From contig NC_080081.1 in NCBI RefSeq assembly GCF_949987535.1, positions 64,067,603-64,131,602 on the forward strand: a stretch of 64,000 nucleotides of DNA. The letters are read 5' to 3'. The stretch comes from Balaenoptera acutorostrata. Lineage: Eukaryota > Chordata > Mammalia > Artiodactyla > Balaenopteridae. Position numbers and translations under genes: made by a program. Each line of letters begins with the position of its first letter. The first letter of the stretch is position 1. The notes beneath the pieces are model-generated. The model saw only the letters and a list, made by a program, of their open reading frames with translations. It did no database searches and was not told the origin of the DNA. Positions 1-46,869 of the stretch are shown piece by piece.

Positions 1-170
1 GAGGTCTGGATAGGGATGAGAGAATTGACTGTAAGCTCAGGGGAACTTTTTGGGCTGGTGGTTACATGACTGTATGTAGACATTTGGCCATACTCCTCAA
101 ATTGTACACCGAAAATGGGTGTGTTAATCATACGAACATTATTCCTAAATACAGTTGTTTTTTAAAAAAA
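1..170 (+). repeat. Ancient L1 3'-end fragment
   Basis: The text 'tggtggttacatgactgtatg...aaattgtacacc...aaatgggtg' followed by a weak A-rich end is typical of old mammalian L1M 3' UTRs. It lies in intron 5 of RNASEH2B and is diverged. Confidence 0.6.
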
Positions 171-689
171 TGAAGTAGAACTGATCCAGCACAAGAAGCT
201 AAGCCTCCTGATTTCAGACACAGTTTGTTTTGGGGTTTTTTTGTTTGTTTGTCTTGCTTTTTCCTCCCTCGTTGTTCTCTACAAGATAATGTTCCTGTCT
301 CCCACGGAATCCAGTGGGAAGTAAGGCAGGAGTGACTCGAGCCTGGGCGACCAGGAGGGTGATTTGGGAGGAAGATGACACACAGAGCCTCAGCTCGGGC
401 CTCTGGGCTTCCTGGATGGGTTTAGTCTTGCTAAGACAGGATGAAGTCACGCCCAGAGAGAGATACAAGTTGGCGTCCAAGGAGGAGGCAGTGGAGCCGG
501 AAAAGAGTCAGAGGAAAAGCCATTAGAGATGCAGAAAGACCAAGAGAAAGGTTGTATAGGACCATGGTGGAGAGTCTTTTCCCATAAGGAATACGGTCGG
601 AACTACTGAGGGGGGTGAGGACTAATCGATCTCAGTAAAATGAACACCAGATGCACGGCTTTGAAGTCAAGTTGGGAAGGAATCCAGTG
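171..689. other. Intron 5 sequence, nothing recognised
   Basis: This is intronic sequence with a short T/G-rich run near 230-260. No exon, RNA gene or clear repeat is seen. Short open frames on both strands lack any recognisable domain. Confidence 0.6.
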
Positions 690-860
690 CTCCTGTTTAC
701 CAGCTCAGTGACTTTGGACAATTTATTTAACTTCACTCAAACCTAATTTTTTAAGACGGGGACAAATAGTAGTTTTTACCTGAGATTCATTCTGAGCATT
801 CAGTGAGAAAATGTGTATGAAGAACTTAGCACAGGCCTGACTATACAGGAGATTCTGATG
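690..860 (+). repeat. MIR SINE
   Basis: A MIR-like core is visible: 'ctcagtgactttggacaatttatttaactt', then 'aagacggggacaaatagtag', then 'cagtgagaaaatgtgtatgaagaacttagcacaggcc'. It is a degraded tRNA-derived SINE in sense orientation. Confidence 0.75.
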
Positions 861-2340
861 TTATTATCATTAACGAGTTATACTTTAATTTTTTCGTAAC
901 TCATACTAAGTATTTGCCGTGTGCTAGACGTTGTGCCAGCACCTCATTCAACAGGCGGCTTCCCGAGGCGACACCGTGCGCCGGGGGTGTAGCAGCCCAG
1001 CAGTACGGCTCACAGCCTGGTCTCCACTTCTTCTGAACCAGCATTTCCATAGGGAAAGGAGGGGCCTGCGAGGGGCTCAGAGAGTGAACGAGAGGGAGGA
1101 AAGCTATGGCAGATTGTAGAATGTCCTTTCAGGAAATTTGGAGGTAGAGGCAAGAGACAAGTGAGTGGCAGAGTCAAGGTGGGATTCCTGGGAGAGACCT
1201 GACCACTGAGCCTCTGTGGAGATTGTCTCAGGCAATGATCAGAACGTCTGAGACTCATTCAGCAGCGTACATGTACTGAGTGATGGCTGTATGCTCTTAG
1301 AATTCCCCCTATTTTTGTACAAAGAAATATTATGTCACCTCCAGGGAGGCTGAGTCTAGCCTCATCTGCCTTGGTTCCACAGCACGCTGTTTGCCAAGCA
1401 GTCTTGGCTCCAGGAGAGCAGGCATTGCGCCTTGGAATTCTCAAACTTCTGGCAATGCCGTTCGCAGTGGTCCCTCATTTTCATTATTCCAGTGAGGCGT
1501 CCTGAGGAGATGGGTGCAAAGGTCCAGCACCCACTCCATCCACCTCCTATGGCCTACAGTGTTGATGACCACAGGCTGAAATGGGGAGGAAATGTGCAAG
1601 AGCTCAGGCCAGCCCCTCCCCATACCAACCGTTCAGTGAAACTTCAAGCAGTTTAACAGATTGCTGAAAACCACCCCTGAACAAGCAGTTTCCGTTTCCC
1701 ACCATGATCATGAGGAAAGAGAAAGCGTCATTCTACGTAATTCTAGCAGAGTCACATGTGGCGAGTTTGCATCTGGCCGTGGGAATTCCAGTGGTCACGA
1801 AGGTAACTCCTGCACGGAGGCTGGAGGCCGGAGTGGAAGAGCTGCATCTGCTGACTGCACAGAAAGCAAGAAACCCTGTGAATGAAGTGTTACCAAGGAA
1901 ATAACGGCTTAATATCATATGCCATGTATGACATTAAGCCGTTAGATTACATAAAGCTAGCTGGATTGTGAGGAGAGGAAGTATAATTTATATGAGATGA
2001 AACTTTTATCCCCATAAAGGGCCAGATTGAGCCTATCATAAATCTAAATTCCCTTGAAGTAGCTATGGCTATATTGGTAATACATTAAAAGATAGATATA
2101 TCTTTTCTTCTTTCTCCACTGATCCCACCAGAACAGCACTAAATAATTAACAAGATTCTTTTCCTGAATGTATGCAATGAACTTCGTAGGCACCTGCATT
2201 TAGCTTCAATTTTCTTTCTTGGGGTTTCCATGTTTATTTTAGAAAAGGAGTCTTTCATTGAAAACGTTGAGGTGAGCTTAAAATTATTCAGAAAAATTAA
2301 GATTGCTCGGTATGTTAATTTGCTGAGTTTTAAAAATTAC
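861..2340. other. Intron 5 sequence, one hairpin only
   Basis: I see no exon or confident repeat here. The one notable element is a perfect 12-bp inverted repeat at 1,902-1,944, listed separately. Confidence 0.55.
1902..1944. repeat. Perfect 12-bp inverted repeat (hairpin)
   Basis: The arms TAACGGCTTAAT (1,902-1,913) and ATTAAGCCGTTA (1,933-1,944) are exact reverse complements around a 19-base loop. It could be the remnant of a small palindromic element or chance. Confidence 0.8.
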
Positions 2341-2640
2341 CTTTTGAGACGATGACTAGATTTATTGTGGTGACCATTTCAGAATGTGTATAAATATCAA
2401 ATCACTACACCTGAAACTTAATATGATATTGTATGTCAGTTATACTTCAATTAAAAAATTACCTTTCCTCCAGATTTATTTGTAGAATTGTTTTCAGTTT
2501 TATTGAGAAATAATTGACATATATCACTGTGTAGGTTTAAGTTGTACAAAATGATAGTTTGATTTACATATATTTTGAAATGACTATCAGTAGATTTAGT
2601 TAACATCCACCATCTCGTATAGATACAATAAAAAGAAGAG
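2341..2640. repeat. Ancient L1 3'-UTR fragments, two orientations
   Basis: At 2,341-2,459 the + strand reads like an L1M terminus ('aatatcaaatcactacacctgaaacttaatatgatattgta'). At 2,462-2,640 it reads like an L1M 3' UTR in reverse ('ttttattgagaaataattgacatat'). The two pieces abut head to tail. Confidence 0.6.
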
Positions 2641-2831
2641 AAAAAAAATTTCTCCTTGGAATAAAAACAGTTTGTATAATTTGATAATTTGCTTAAATTC
2701 CCACTCATTTAATAGTTGGTTGAGATCTGAGGTACCCCAGTTCTGTTTAGGGATTTTTTTTAAAGTCTCACGTATGCTCCCAGGGTTATAAATTGAGTTT
2801 TTCAAAAGTGTAAAATATTAGGAAATATTTT

Positions 2832-2947
2832 ATTTTTTTTGACCACGCCTCACGGCTTATGGGACCTTAGTTCACCAACTAGAGATTGAACCCAGGCCCT
2901 CGCAGTAAAAGCAGAGTCCTAACCACTGGACTGCCAGGGAATTCCCT
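2832..2947 (-). mobile_element. CHR-type SINE, antisense
   Basis: The + strand reads T-run, then 'accacgcctcacggcttatggga', ending 'aaccactggactgccagggaattcc', the reverse complement of the tRNA-derived head of cetacean CHR SINEs. It is flanked by the direct repeat GAAATATTTT (2,822-2,831 and 2,948-2,957), a good target-site duplication. It sits only about 100 bases upstream of exon 6. Confidence 0.8.
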
Positions 2948-3048
2948 GAAATATTTTCAAACTCTTATCTTGTGTACGATATAAACTTACGAGTTTATTT
3001 TTTGTTTAATCCACTGCACTCTTTTTTTTTTCTTTTAATTTAATCCAG

Positions 3049-37506
<34,458 letters not shown>

Positions 37507-37825
37507 AACTTTAAAAATTAAATCGAGCAAAAATATTTGCCTTCTACATGTCCCATTTTCATCCTTCCTCCATTCCACTGTACTTCCTAACCCTTAATTA
37601 CCACCTTTTGAAAAAAAAGTAGGAAGGGGGCAATTTTCAGATTCACTTGAACATTTCTTTGTGTTTGATTTTTGTGTTTCCTGAACAAAATATGGGAAAG
37701 TAATTGTGTAACTTCATGGCTTGTGGCCTTTGGAGTTTTGTTTGACATCATGAAAAGTAATCAAGTGAATAGAATTAACCTCTAGCATCACAATTTCCTC
37801 AATAAACTGATATGTGACAATATTT
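37507..37825 (+). other. RNASEH2B: RNASEH2B 3' UTR
   Basis: This is sequence between the TGA stop and the likely cleavage site. The only canonical poly(A) hexamer close to the stop is at 37,801, so a 3' UTR of about 320 bases is inferred. The exact cleavage base is not visible from sequence. Confidence 0.8.
37801..37806 (+). terminator. RNASEH2B: RNASEH2B polyadenylation signal AATAAA
   Basis: A canonical AATAAA is followed within about 30 bases by a GT-rich stretch (TTGAGTGTATGCCTGTT), as expected for CstF binding. It defines the probable 3' end of the transcript. Confidence 0.8.
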
Positions 37826-38569
37826 GAGTGTATGCCTGTTATTTTATGCAACTTTGCACATGGTAGCTATAGCAATATGGTTTTCAATATACTGAGAGAA
37901 ATATAACCAACTATCAGATAAACTACTACTTTTTAAAAGCCTTTAGTTTTTGGTAAATCTTTTGTTTAATGTATTTTCTGTTTTATGAATACATGTTCTT
38001 TGCAGAAAATAGAGAAAAGTATAAAACAAAAATTATAATCTCCCGACGTTTCATTACCTGGAGATAATATGGTGTGTTTTCTTCTATAATAATTTTTAAA
38101 GGAATTATAATAGTAATTTTATAACCTTTTTTCTTGACATCATTTCGTGAGCATTTTCCCAGTCTCCTATTCTTCATAAATATACTTTTTTAATGACAGT
38201 AATTTTTAATTATTTGAGTATTTGATTGTTTAATGATCATAGCCCTATTTTGGACATTTGTATTATTTTTAAGCATTTGCTATTGGAAGAATCAGATTCT
38301 ATGTAAATATTTGTCCATATCTTTTATTGTTTTCTTAGAATGGAGTTTTAGATGTGGGCTTACTGATTCATAACTAAGTTTTTCAAATATATACTTTTGG
38401 GAATATATTTCACAGAAAGGTTATAGTATCTTGCACTCTAACAAATGATGGTATGAGTCCTTATCTTATTAGCTTTGAATAGTATCTTTGCAAATAAGTG
38501 GAAAAAAGGCATGTTAGTGTGGTTTTAATTCACATTTTCCTGATTAACAATGTCGACTGAAAAAAAACC
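37826..38569. other. Intergenic, old repeat debris
   Basis: AT-rich sequence starting beyond the RNASEH2B poly(A) site. The stretch 37,990-38,190 resembles a common ancient repeat read in reverse ('agaaaagtataaaacaaaaatt'). A similar one in the other orientation is at about 61,090-61,205. No gene is seen. Confidence 0.45.
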
Positions 38570-39035
38570 CCACACAACCTGAAAGTTGAGAGTTATGTTT
38601 TATTCGGGGAACTTACAGAGGACTATAGCCTGGGAGGCAGCCTCTCAGATAGCTCTGAGGAACTGTTCCAAAGAGGTAAGAGAGAAGCCAGGATATGTAG
38701 GAATTTTTGTTGAAAAAAAAACATGTAGTCAAACATCAAAAGATTACTGCTAATCATACACACACACAAAAAAGCCCAGACATCTCAAGTTAATGAGTTT
38801 AGTGCTTTTCTGGGTATGGGAAGATGCAAGAGTCTGGGCTCATTGAAATTACTCCTTTGATATACATCTGAACTGTCTAGGGCCAGTATTCTGTTTTTCT
38901 CCATCCTGAATTCCCCTCAGGGTGCACCGAGGTGGGGGGCGGGTGAGGGGGAGCTCTGCAGAGGCTGATGGCTTGATGGTGGGCAACATTTGTTGTTTTC
39001 TGAAATGGCAGGCAACGTTTTTTTGTCCACAGTAA
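38570..39035 (-). repeat. LTR remnant (ERVL-like), antisense
   Basis: 'gagagttatgttttattcgggga...gaggactatagcctgggaggcagcctctcagatagctctgagga' resembles an old mammalian LTR family read in reverse. Family assignment is from memory and uncertain. No internal genes. Confidence 0.5.
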
Positions 39036-41739
39036 TAATATTGTTCATTTTTTCACATTTACCTATCATTTGCCATCTTATAGAGAATTATCTGTTTATG
39101 CCCTTTGTTAAATTATTGGAGTATCAGTATTTTTCTTATTGATTCTAAAAAGTATTTTATAACTTAAAGACATTCATTTTTGTCCACTGTGTTCATTGTA
39201 ATTTTTTTCCCTTGGTTTGTAATTATTTTCTCACCTATTTATTTTTTCCATTAGATTTGTAGGATCATTTTTACAGGTTCTAAGAGTAAATTCTAATGGA
39301 TTTTACTGAGATTTTGTTAGACCCATAAACTATTTTGAGAAAAACACATCTTTACAAAAGTGAGTGTCCTTATTCAGGAATATGGTATTTGTCTATATCT
39401 ACTAAAATCCTAATCATGCCTTTCGCTAACATTTGGTTCTTCATCTTCATGTAGGTTCTAGATACTTCTTTATAGGAGTATCTGTAGGTATTCTTGTTGC
39501 TATTAATGAAACCTTTTTTTTTTTTTTTTCAGTTATATCTCCTAACTGGCTATTTTGTGGTAAAGTTTTACATTTTTATATGTTTATCTTTAAATAACTA
39601 ATTTACTAAACTATTAATCTAAATTTTTTTATTTTATTCATATTGGGTTTTCAATGCATAATAAGGTACATAATCTTCGAAAAATTTGTGTGCAATTCTT
39701 TCTGATAGTTATAGCTCTTTTATTTCTTTTATATCATATTACATGGGTAAGATAGAACAGTATTGAAGAATAATATGTAATAGTAGTTATCTTTGCCTAA
39801 TTTGTGATTTTATTAATGTGCATTACCATCAGTTCTGACACTAGCTATTGTTAATGTGATAAAGAATATCTATCTTTGGTATTTCCTTTTATACATATTT
39901 TCCTTAAAGTTTTAATTAGTAATTGGTATTGGTTGTTATCAAATATCTTTTTGGCATCTCTTGTGCTGGTTGTAGAGTTTTTATCACAATTAAACTGTGC
40001 TTGAGTTCCTACACTAAACTACCTGGCAGTAGATAAAGGATAGCATCGTGGATGCTCTCTATCTGGTTTAACCATTGTCAAATCTAGTTCTCAATTAGGT
40101 TTTCTAGGCTTTTATTTAGAATGTTTGCATCTATATTCGAAAGCAATATTGCTGTTAGGTCTTAGTGTTAGAATTCAGCTGGCTTTCAATCTTTCCCAAT
40201 ATTCTGGAAGGAATAATTTTGCATAGGAACATTCTATTTCTGGAAAATTTTAAAGAATGTCCATAGTAAAACTGTCTAGCACTGAGCCTTCTTTTGTTGT
40301 CTTCTTTAATCTGGAAAAATTTCTCACCTATTCCTTGTCTTACTTGACCTTGACATTTTGGAAGAGCACAGGCTTGTTGTTTAGTCGAATGTTCCTCACT
40401 GTGAGTTTGCCTAATGTATCCTCTTGATTAGATCCAAGTTTTACCTTTTGGGCACCCACAGAAGTAATGCTGTGTCTTTCTTAGTGCACCATGTCAAGAG
40501 TCACATGACCCAATACTAGGGATGTTAACTTTGATTGCTTGATTAACGTGGTGTCCACCAGGTTTATCCACTGTAGAGTTATTATTTTTCTCTTTGTAAT
40601 TAATAAGTGATTTGTGGGCAAATACTCTGGCAATTTTAAGTATCCTATTCCTCATTCAACATTCACTCACAAGTTTTAAAATAAAACTGATATTTTTTCC
40701 AACTCCATCATTTCTTTTATATTTATTTATTTTACATTTATATTTATTTATTTTGGCATTTTTCTAGAAGGGAGGGCTTTCCCTTCTCTACTTATTTATT
40801 CATTTATGAGCTTATATCATCATGCACTTGAAGGTTATTTTATCCAGTGAGTTAAATTACATTATCCTGTTCCTCATATTGTCCCAGAAGGGCCAGTAGG
40901 AGTCCCTTCAAGCTGGCTACTGTATCCTTTTGTTATGTTTCATTCATTTTTAAATACTTCATTACTTCTTCTGCAAGAGGGTATTCCAGGCTCTTCATGC
41001 ATTTTCCCTGTCCAAGCCCTGGAATCAGCCTTTTTCCCAAGGAGCCAGGGTTCCTTTTAGAGGAGAATGGTATTTAGAAACCAAGATCCAGGCAAGAGGT
41101 GTGCTTGCTGCTACTATCGATCTATGTGTGTGGTTTTTGTAGATTTCCTTTATCGGACTGAGGAAGTTCTCTTCTTTTCAGTGAGAGTTTTAATCATGAA
41201 TGGATATTGAATTTTGTCAAATAATTTTTCTTCATCTATTGAGATGATCATGCAGTTTTCCTTTAGTAAAGGAATATATTTTAATATGTGAAGTATAATG
41301 ATCGATTTTTGAATGTTGAACTTTACATCCCTGGGATAAACTCAATTGGTCTTTTCATATATAGTATTGTGTTTTATTTCCTAATATTTTATTAATGGTT
41401 TTTTTAATCTCTGTTCATGAAGGATATTGGTCTGTAGTTTTCCTTATTTGTAATGATTTTGTCTAGTTTTGGTATCAGAGTAAAGCTGGCTTTATTAAAT
41501 GAGTTGGGAAATAGTCTCTCATCACCCATTTTCTGAAAGCGTTTTTGTGAGATTAGTATTGTTTTTTCTTTTTATGTTGGACAGAATTCACTAGTGAAGC
41601 CATTTGGGCCTGGAATTTTTTTTTTTCTGGGAAATTTTTTAGTTACTAGTTCAATTTCTATGATAGATGTAGAGCTATTCTAATTTTCTTCTTTTTCTTG
41701 TGCCAGTTTTAGTAATTTATGTCTTTCAAGAAATGTATC

Positions 41740-42055
41740 GGGGGCTTCCCTGATGGCGCAGTGGTTGAGAGTCTGCCTGCCAGTGCAGGGGACACGGGTT
41801 TGAGCCCTGGTCTGGGAAGATCCCACATGCCGCGGAGCAACTGGGCCCGTGAGCCACAATTACTGAGCCTGCGCGTCTGGAGCCTGTGCTCCGCAACAAG
41901 AGAGGCCGCGATAGTGAGAGGCCCGCGCAACGCGATGAAGAGTGGTCCCTGTTTGCCACAACTAGAGAAAGCCCTCGCACAAAAACGAAGACCCAACACA
42001 GCAATCAATCAATCAATCAATCAATCAGAACGTGAATTTCTAAAAAAAAAAAAAA
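41740..42055 (+). mobile_element. CHR-2-type SINE
   Basis: This is a full cetacean-type SINE: tRNA-derived head 'ggcttccctgatggcgcagtgg' with the following B-box-like text, a body ending in an AATC microsatellite (42,001-42,026) and an A tail. It has perfect 12-bp target duplications AAGAAATGTATC at 41,728-41,739 and 42,056-42,067. It inserted in an ancient L1. The open frames across it are not genes. Confidence 0.93.
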
Positions 42056-42119
42056 AAGAAATGTATCTATTTCATCTAGTTGTCAAATTTATTGGTATAA
42101 CTTGTTTCTTATATATATA

Positions 42120-42190
42120 TATTTTAATTAATTAATTTATTTATTTATTTATTTTTGGCTGTGTTGGGTCTTTGTCTTCTGGGACTCCAG
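42120..42190 (-). repeat. CHR SINE tail fragment
   Basis: 'tttatttatttatttttggctgtgttgggtctt' is the reverse 3' portion of a CHR SINE, truncated. Confidence 0.6.
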
Positions 42191-42929
42191 TTACATGTAT
42201 GCTATACTACTTGATGTCCCACAGGTCCTTTAATTTCTGTTCTTCTTCTTTATTTTCAATTTTACTTTGTCTTGTAGTGTTTCATTTTCTATAACCTCAG
42301 TTAGTGAATTTTTATTCATATATTGGAATTTTCAGCTCTAGATGTTCCACTTGGCTCTTTTTTATATCTTTGCATTTCTCTCCTCATTGAATTTTCCTTC
42401 AAATAGTTCGTTATAGTTAACAACAGCTGCTTAAATGTTCTTGTCTGCTAGTTCCAACATCTCTGACATTTCTGTGCCAATTTCTTTCTTTTCTTTTGTC
42501 TTTACTTTTTTATTTTGAAATAACTTTAGACTTATAGAAAAGTTGCAAAAACAGTAGAGAGTATACATATACCCTTCACTCAGCTTCCTCTAACCTTAAC
42601 ACCTTATATAACCAGTACAATTATCAAAGCCAGGGACTTTACAATAATACAATATTATTAACTAATCTACCCCCTTGTTTGAGTTTCACCTATTTTTACA
42701 CTAATGTTGTTTTTCTATTCCAGGGTCTAGTCCATCCTTCCACATTGCATTTAGTTAAGCATATCTCCTCTTTTTTGTAATGTGTCTCTCAGTCTTTCTT
42801 TATCTTTCAGTGACCTTGACACTTTGAGAGTACTGGTCAGTTGTTTTGTGAAATGCCCCTCCATTTTTGAGATACCTTGAAATTGTGCTAATATCCGGTT
42901 TCTCATGTGATCATTTCATAATACTAATA

Positions 42930-43700
42930 ACTAACGATACTAATAACAACAACTACTGTCTAGCATTTATGTGCTTGGCACTGTTCTGAGCACTTTACAT
43001 ATAATAATTCACTTAATCCCCACAGCAGCTGTAGTTGTAAGGCAGGGTACCATAGGAGCCAGGAGAGTGACACCCAACCCAAAGGGCAGAAGGATGAGAG
43101 AAGGGCTACTCAAACTCTTGAATTATCACCCCTGTTGAAGGTAAGCTACTTAACAGCAGGAACTCTGTACTATTCACCTTTGTGTCTTGCACAGAGTGTG
43201 CAGTTGGTAGATGTTGGTACACACTGGATAGGTTGGGTACAAATGTTGGATAGGTTGAGTATTCTAACCAGTGTCCTCACTAATTGAGACTTGACTTTTT
43301 TTTCCCAAGGGTCAAAGTCATGATCTTGATCTATCTTGGTCTTTCAAATTGTCTAAGCTGTTACATGACCTTCTTGTTGGTCCTTGAATATGCCACACTG
43401 TTCCCGTATCAGTGCCTTTGCGTGACTTGTTTATCTTTTATATCCTTCCTCCGGATCTTCACATGATTTGTTCCATCATGTCATTTCAAACATCTCAAGC
43501 GTCATTTTTTCAGAGATGCAATTCCTCATTCCTCACTTGCCTCCAATCCTCTCCCATCTTCCTGCCTCACCCTCTTCACAGAACCTTGCCTGACTAGGTC
43601 ACAGTTATGTCCACAGCACCTAACATGGGGCAGCACAGAGTAGGCCTTCTATAAAGGTATGAGGTAATCAATCGATCAATCAGTTAGTCTGTACCGGACA
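42930..43700. repeat. MIR and L2 fragments
   Basis: An antisense MIR lies at 42,940-43,045 ('gtgcttggcactgttctgagcactttacatataataattcac'). An L2-like 3' end lies at 43,130-43,225 ('ttaacagcaggaactctgtactattcacctttgtgtcttgca'). L2-like text continues at 43,480-43,680. Confidence 0.65.
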
Positions 43701-44109
43701 GCTCAGAAAAGTGTTCTGCAGTACAAAATGGGGTTCTTTGACATTTTATGGCTGAACTTTGGAATTCAAGTTTCATTCTGAGTGGTTTTCTGTGGTGCTC
43801 TTAAATTTGAAGTTTAAGAACATATTCATAAACTCACTCATAAACTCCTTGTATAGGCTTAATAGAAATAAATAGATGTAATCTTTAATCTCTGGATAAA
43901 GGGCTGTGAATTTTCTTCTATCAGTTGATTAAACTTCACTTACTGTAGTCATTTTATCTGCGTCAGAACGTCTCAAGTTAGAATACATTGTTTACATCTG
44001 TGCTGTTAATAAATCTGCTTTTATATGGCATTTAAAGATTATTCATATAAAGCCCATAACCTAAATTATTGAAGTTTGAGAGTATATGTGGTCTATATAC
44101 TCCCTGTCT
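43701..44109. other. Intergenic, nothing recognised
   Basis: AT-rich non-coding sequence, with no confident repeat or gene. Confidence 0.5.
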
Positions 44110-44400
44110 TCACAGAAGCTTTTGTTTTTTTCCAGCTTTATAGAGGCATAATTGACAAATTGTATATATTTAAAGTGTACAATGTGATATTTTGATACAC
44201 AAAGATTGTGAAATGATTACCATAACCAAGCTCATTAACATATTGGTCACCTCACATGTTTACCGTGTGTGTGTGTGTGTGTGTGTGTGTGATGAGAACA
44301 CTGAAGATCTATTCTCTCAGCAAATTTCAAGTATACAATACAGTATTATTAACTAGTCACTATACTGTACATTAGATTTCAGGAGCTTTAAATAGGAGCT
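44110..44400 (-). repeat. Ancient L1 3' UTR with (GT)n
   Basis: 'agctttatagaggcataattgacaaattgtatat' through 'tattaactagtcactatactgtacattagat' is reverse L1M 3' UTR. A GT repeat of about 15 units is embedded at 44,262-44,291. Confidence 0.7.
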
Positions 44401-44619
44401 CACATCATGACTTAGCTATAGATTAAATGGGAATTTGTGAAATCATCAATTTTGTTTTCTTCCATATTTGAGTTTACCTTTGATGTCAAGATGAAGATAC
44501 TAATCCTACTTGCAATGTGCAGTGTTAACTAGGAGTTGAATAGTAATTGAAGAATGAAAAACTAAAGGTGTTACACATGCCAAGTGCTATTTTGGGGAAT
44601 AATATTAGGAACAAATCAA

Positions 44620-44765
44620 TGTGGGCTTTATATATATACATGCACAATATACACAAATAGACACACATGTATATACACACACACTTATATACAAATAGAT
44701 GAACATATACACATACGCACCCACAAACATATATACGTATATACACACATACACGTATATATCCT
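44620..44765. repeat. Mixed CA/TA microsatellite
   Basis: Alternating pyrimidine-purine tract (TATATACA, ACACACAC, ATACGTATA) about 145 bases long. Open frames across it encode only low-complexity Tyr/Ile/His/Thr or Cys/Val strings. Confidence 0.85.
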
Positions 44766-46869
44766 ATCCTTCCTTCAAATTTAAAGAATTTCAAACTAGA
44801 GACTTTTTAGACTTTATAACACCAAACATCAGGGTACTGTACCTTACTCAAATCCTTTGGCACTTTGCTTCTCTTACTTACATCATTTATCTTTTTGATT
44901 AATGTGCTGAGTTTGGGGAAAGCTTCAAAAGATTTCTGCAAACTCTAAAACCACTTGTGTACACATACAAGAGCCTCCATCATTTTCATCAAACCATTCG
45001 TATTTCTGAAACTGATCTCAGATTACCAACATTCTTTCCTTTTTTGTGCCTGGTTTATCTTCGATTTAAATTTTCCTTGTACTCTGGCTCTCAGGCTCTT
45101 TCATCTTCCAGGTTTGTGCTTCTCGGGTTCCGACTCCCGAAGAGATTCCCCTCCGTCAGGTTTAATGTGGATGTCAAGTGGGACTGTGTTTCATCCGCTC
45201 AGGTCTATTTTTAGCGTGCCGCCGTCCATTCCCACGCTCCCATTTCTCTTACTCGGGGCTTTAGCCAGACACAAAGGCAATTTGGAAGTGAGAAGCTGAA
45301 ATGTACCCATTTACATTTACTGAATGTACAGTGTTTATACTGCATGCAAACTTATGACAATAACAGTAAACAGATGAAAATGAAGTGAAAGTGACCATGT
45401 TTCAAACTAAACTAAAAAGTTTACTTTTAAAAAGTAAAATAATTGGTCTAAAAAGGCCAATTGATTTAAAGGAGCTGGATTTATACTTGGTTGGAGTCCT
45501 AATCCTGCCTGAACTCTGACCCATGGACAAACCACCAGCATGGCTGACCCACAGTGGTGTCTTCCGTGTGATGAGATGAGACTAGATCATTGGGTTGTTT
45601 GATGTCCTGCCCTGCGGTCACTGCTGCTTGGGGAGCCTCATCTCCTCCACCCCTGTGAGGCTATGCCCTTGATTAGCATCTGTCCTGTGCTCACCCCGCA
45701 TCAGGCCCTCGTCTGAGCTCCTTGGGTGGATTATCTCATCTGTTTCACTGGGAGCAAATACACCAACATGTTCACTCTGGCTATTGTGTTCATGTTATAT
45801 ATTTGCCTCTTTTCTTCATTTTCCATAGATTACATTACTTTGCAGTGGAAAGAACTGCAAAGAGCATAATTCTTAGAAAGTAATAACAAAGACTGGCAAA
45901 GTGCCTTGCAAGTTTTAAGCACTTTTCCCATGAATTTATGTGTTTAAAATCCTTCCAGAAACCATGTGGCACAATTGGTATTATTTCCTCCATTTTACAG
46001 TTGAGAAGGGTAAGGTCATTTCATTTGCCCAACATCACACAGCTAGTAAATAACTGAGCCAGAACCTAAACTCAGGACTTCCGACTGCCAGGTTCTCCGC
46101 ACCAAATTAACTCCCTTCCCCAGAGGCCCTAACTTCGACTTGCGTTGCATCCTGGGAAGTCACCCCTTCCCCAGATTTGAAAGACAGCCTCTTCACATAG
46201 GTTAAGATTGACTTTCTCTGTTCTTAAAGTTGATCTAACTTAACTAGCTGCCTTGTATCACGTATTTTTTCCCCAAACAGCCCTTTCTCCAGGACTAATC
46301 CAAAATTTGGAGATCTCCAGAGTTCGCTGCATCATACAGTTGAACCTCTTGGTGGAAGGCAAGGAGCTCTGAGTCTAGGAAGGCAAGTGAAAGGCTATTT
46401 GTTAGTGTCCTTGGAAGATGTCCACAGGCTTTGACCTCATCTGAATAAGGAAGAAATGATTAGATTCGTACACCTTTTGATACACAGATTTATGCACTCC
46501 TCCAGTTTATATACTCCTCAGGGTCATTAGACTGATGAAAAGTACCTTATGTTTAATAGTACTTTACAGTTTTTACAGCAATCCTGTATCAGTAGTTAAA
46601 TTAATCTTTACAACAACCTTCTAAGGTAGACTGGAAGGGGGCCGTATCCCTGTTTCATAGATGGTCCAAGTGAGGTCACCCAGACTGTGAGTGGCCAAGC
46701 CCGAGGCTGCCCTTTCACCCTCAAGCCCAGCCCTCTCTCTTTTTTGCCTCCCCAAGGTTCTTATCATTGTATATGTAGCTTTATGGCCATTTATCCTCCA
46801 GTAGTCTGTTTTAATTGTGAATTTTATCCTAAGAAAGGAAAAATCAGATTTATTCTGTTTCATCTTCTT
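44766..46869. other. Intergenic with two MIR copies
   Basis: Antisense MIRs lie at about 45,880-46,110 and 46,540-46,720 ('tttacagttgagaagggtaaggtc', 'cacacagctagtaaataactgagcc'). Otherwise nothing is recognised. Confidence 0.6.

Larger units (their letters stand above)
39036..42900 (-). repeat. Ancient L1 fragments, antisense
   Basis: The segment 41,180-42,330 is the reverse of an old L1 ORF2 RT region ('ccatttgggcctggaattt', 'ttggtatcagagtaaagctgg', 'gagatgatcatgcag'). It is split by a CHR SINE at 41,740. The stretches 40,330-40,720 and 42,500-42,900 are old 3'-UTR-like text ('cttatagaaaagttgcaaaaacagtagagag'). All are badly decayed. Confidence 0.65.

Noticed and set aside
2832..2947. tRNA gene
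   Set aside because: The tRNA-like A/B box text here and in the other CHR elements belongs to SINE heads. No complete cloverleaf is present.
41719..42135. 138-codon frame with plausible composition
   Set aside because: It runs straight through a CHR SINE with target duplications. The same head sequence gives similar frames wherever these SINEs occur.
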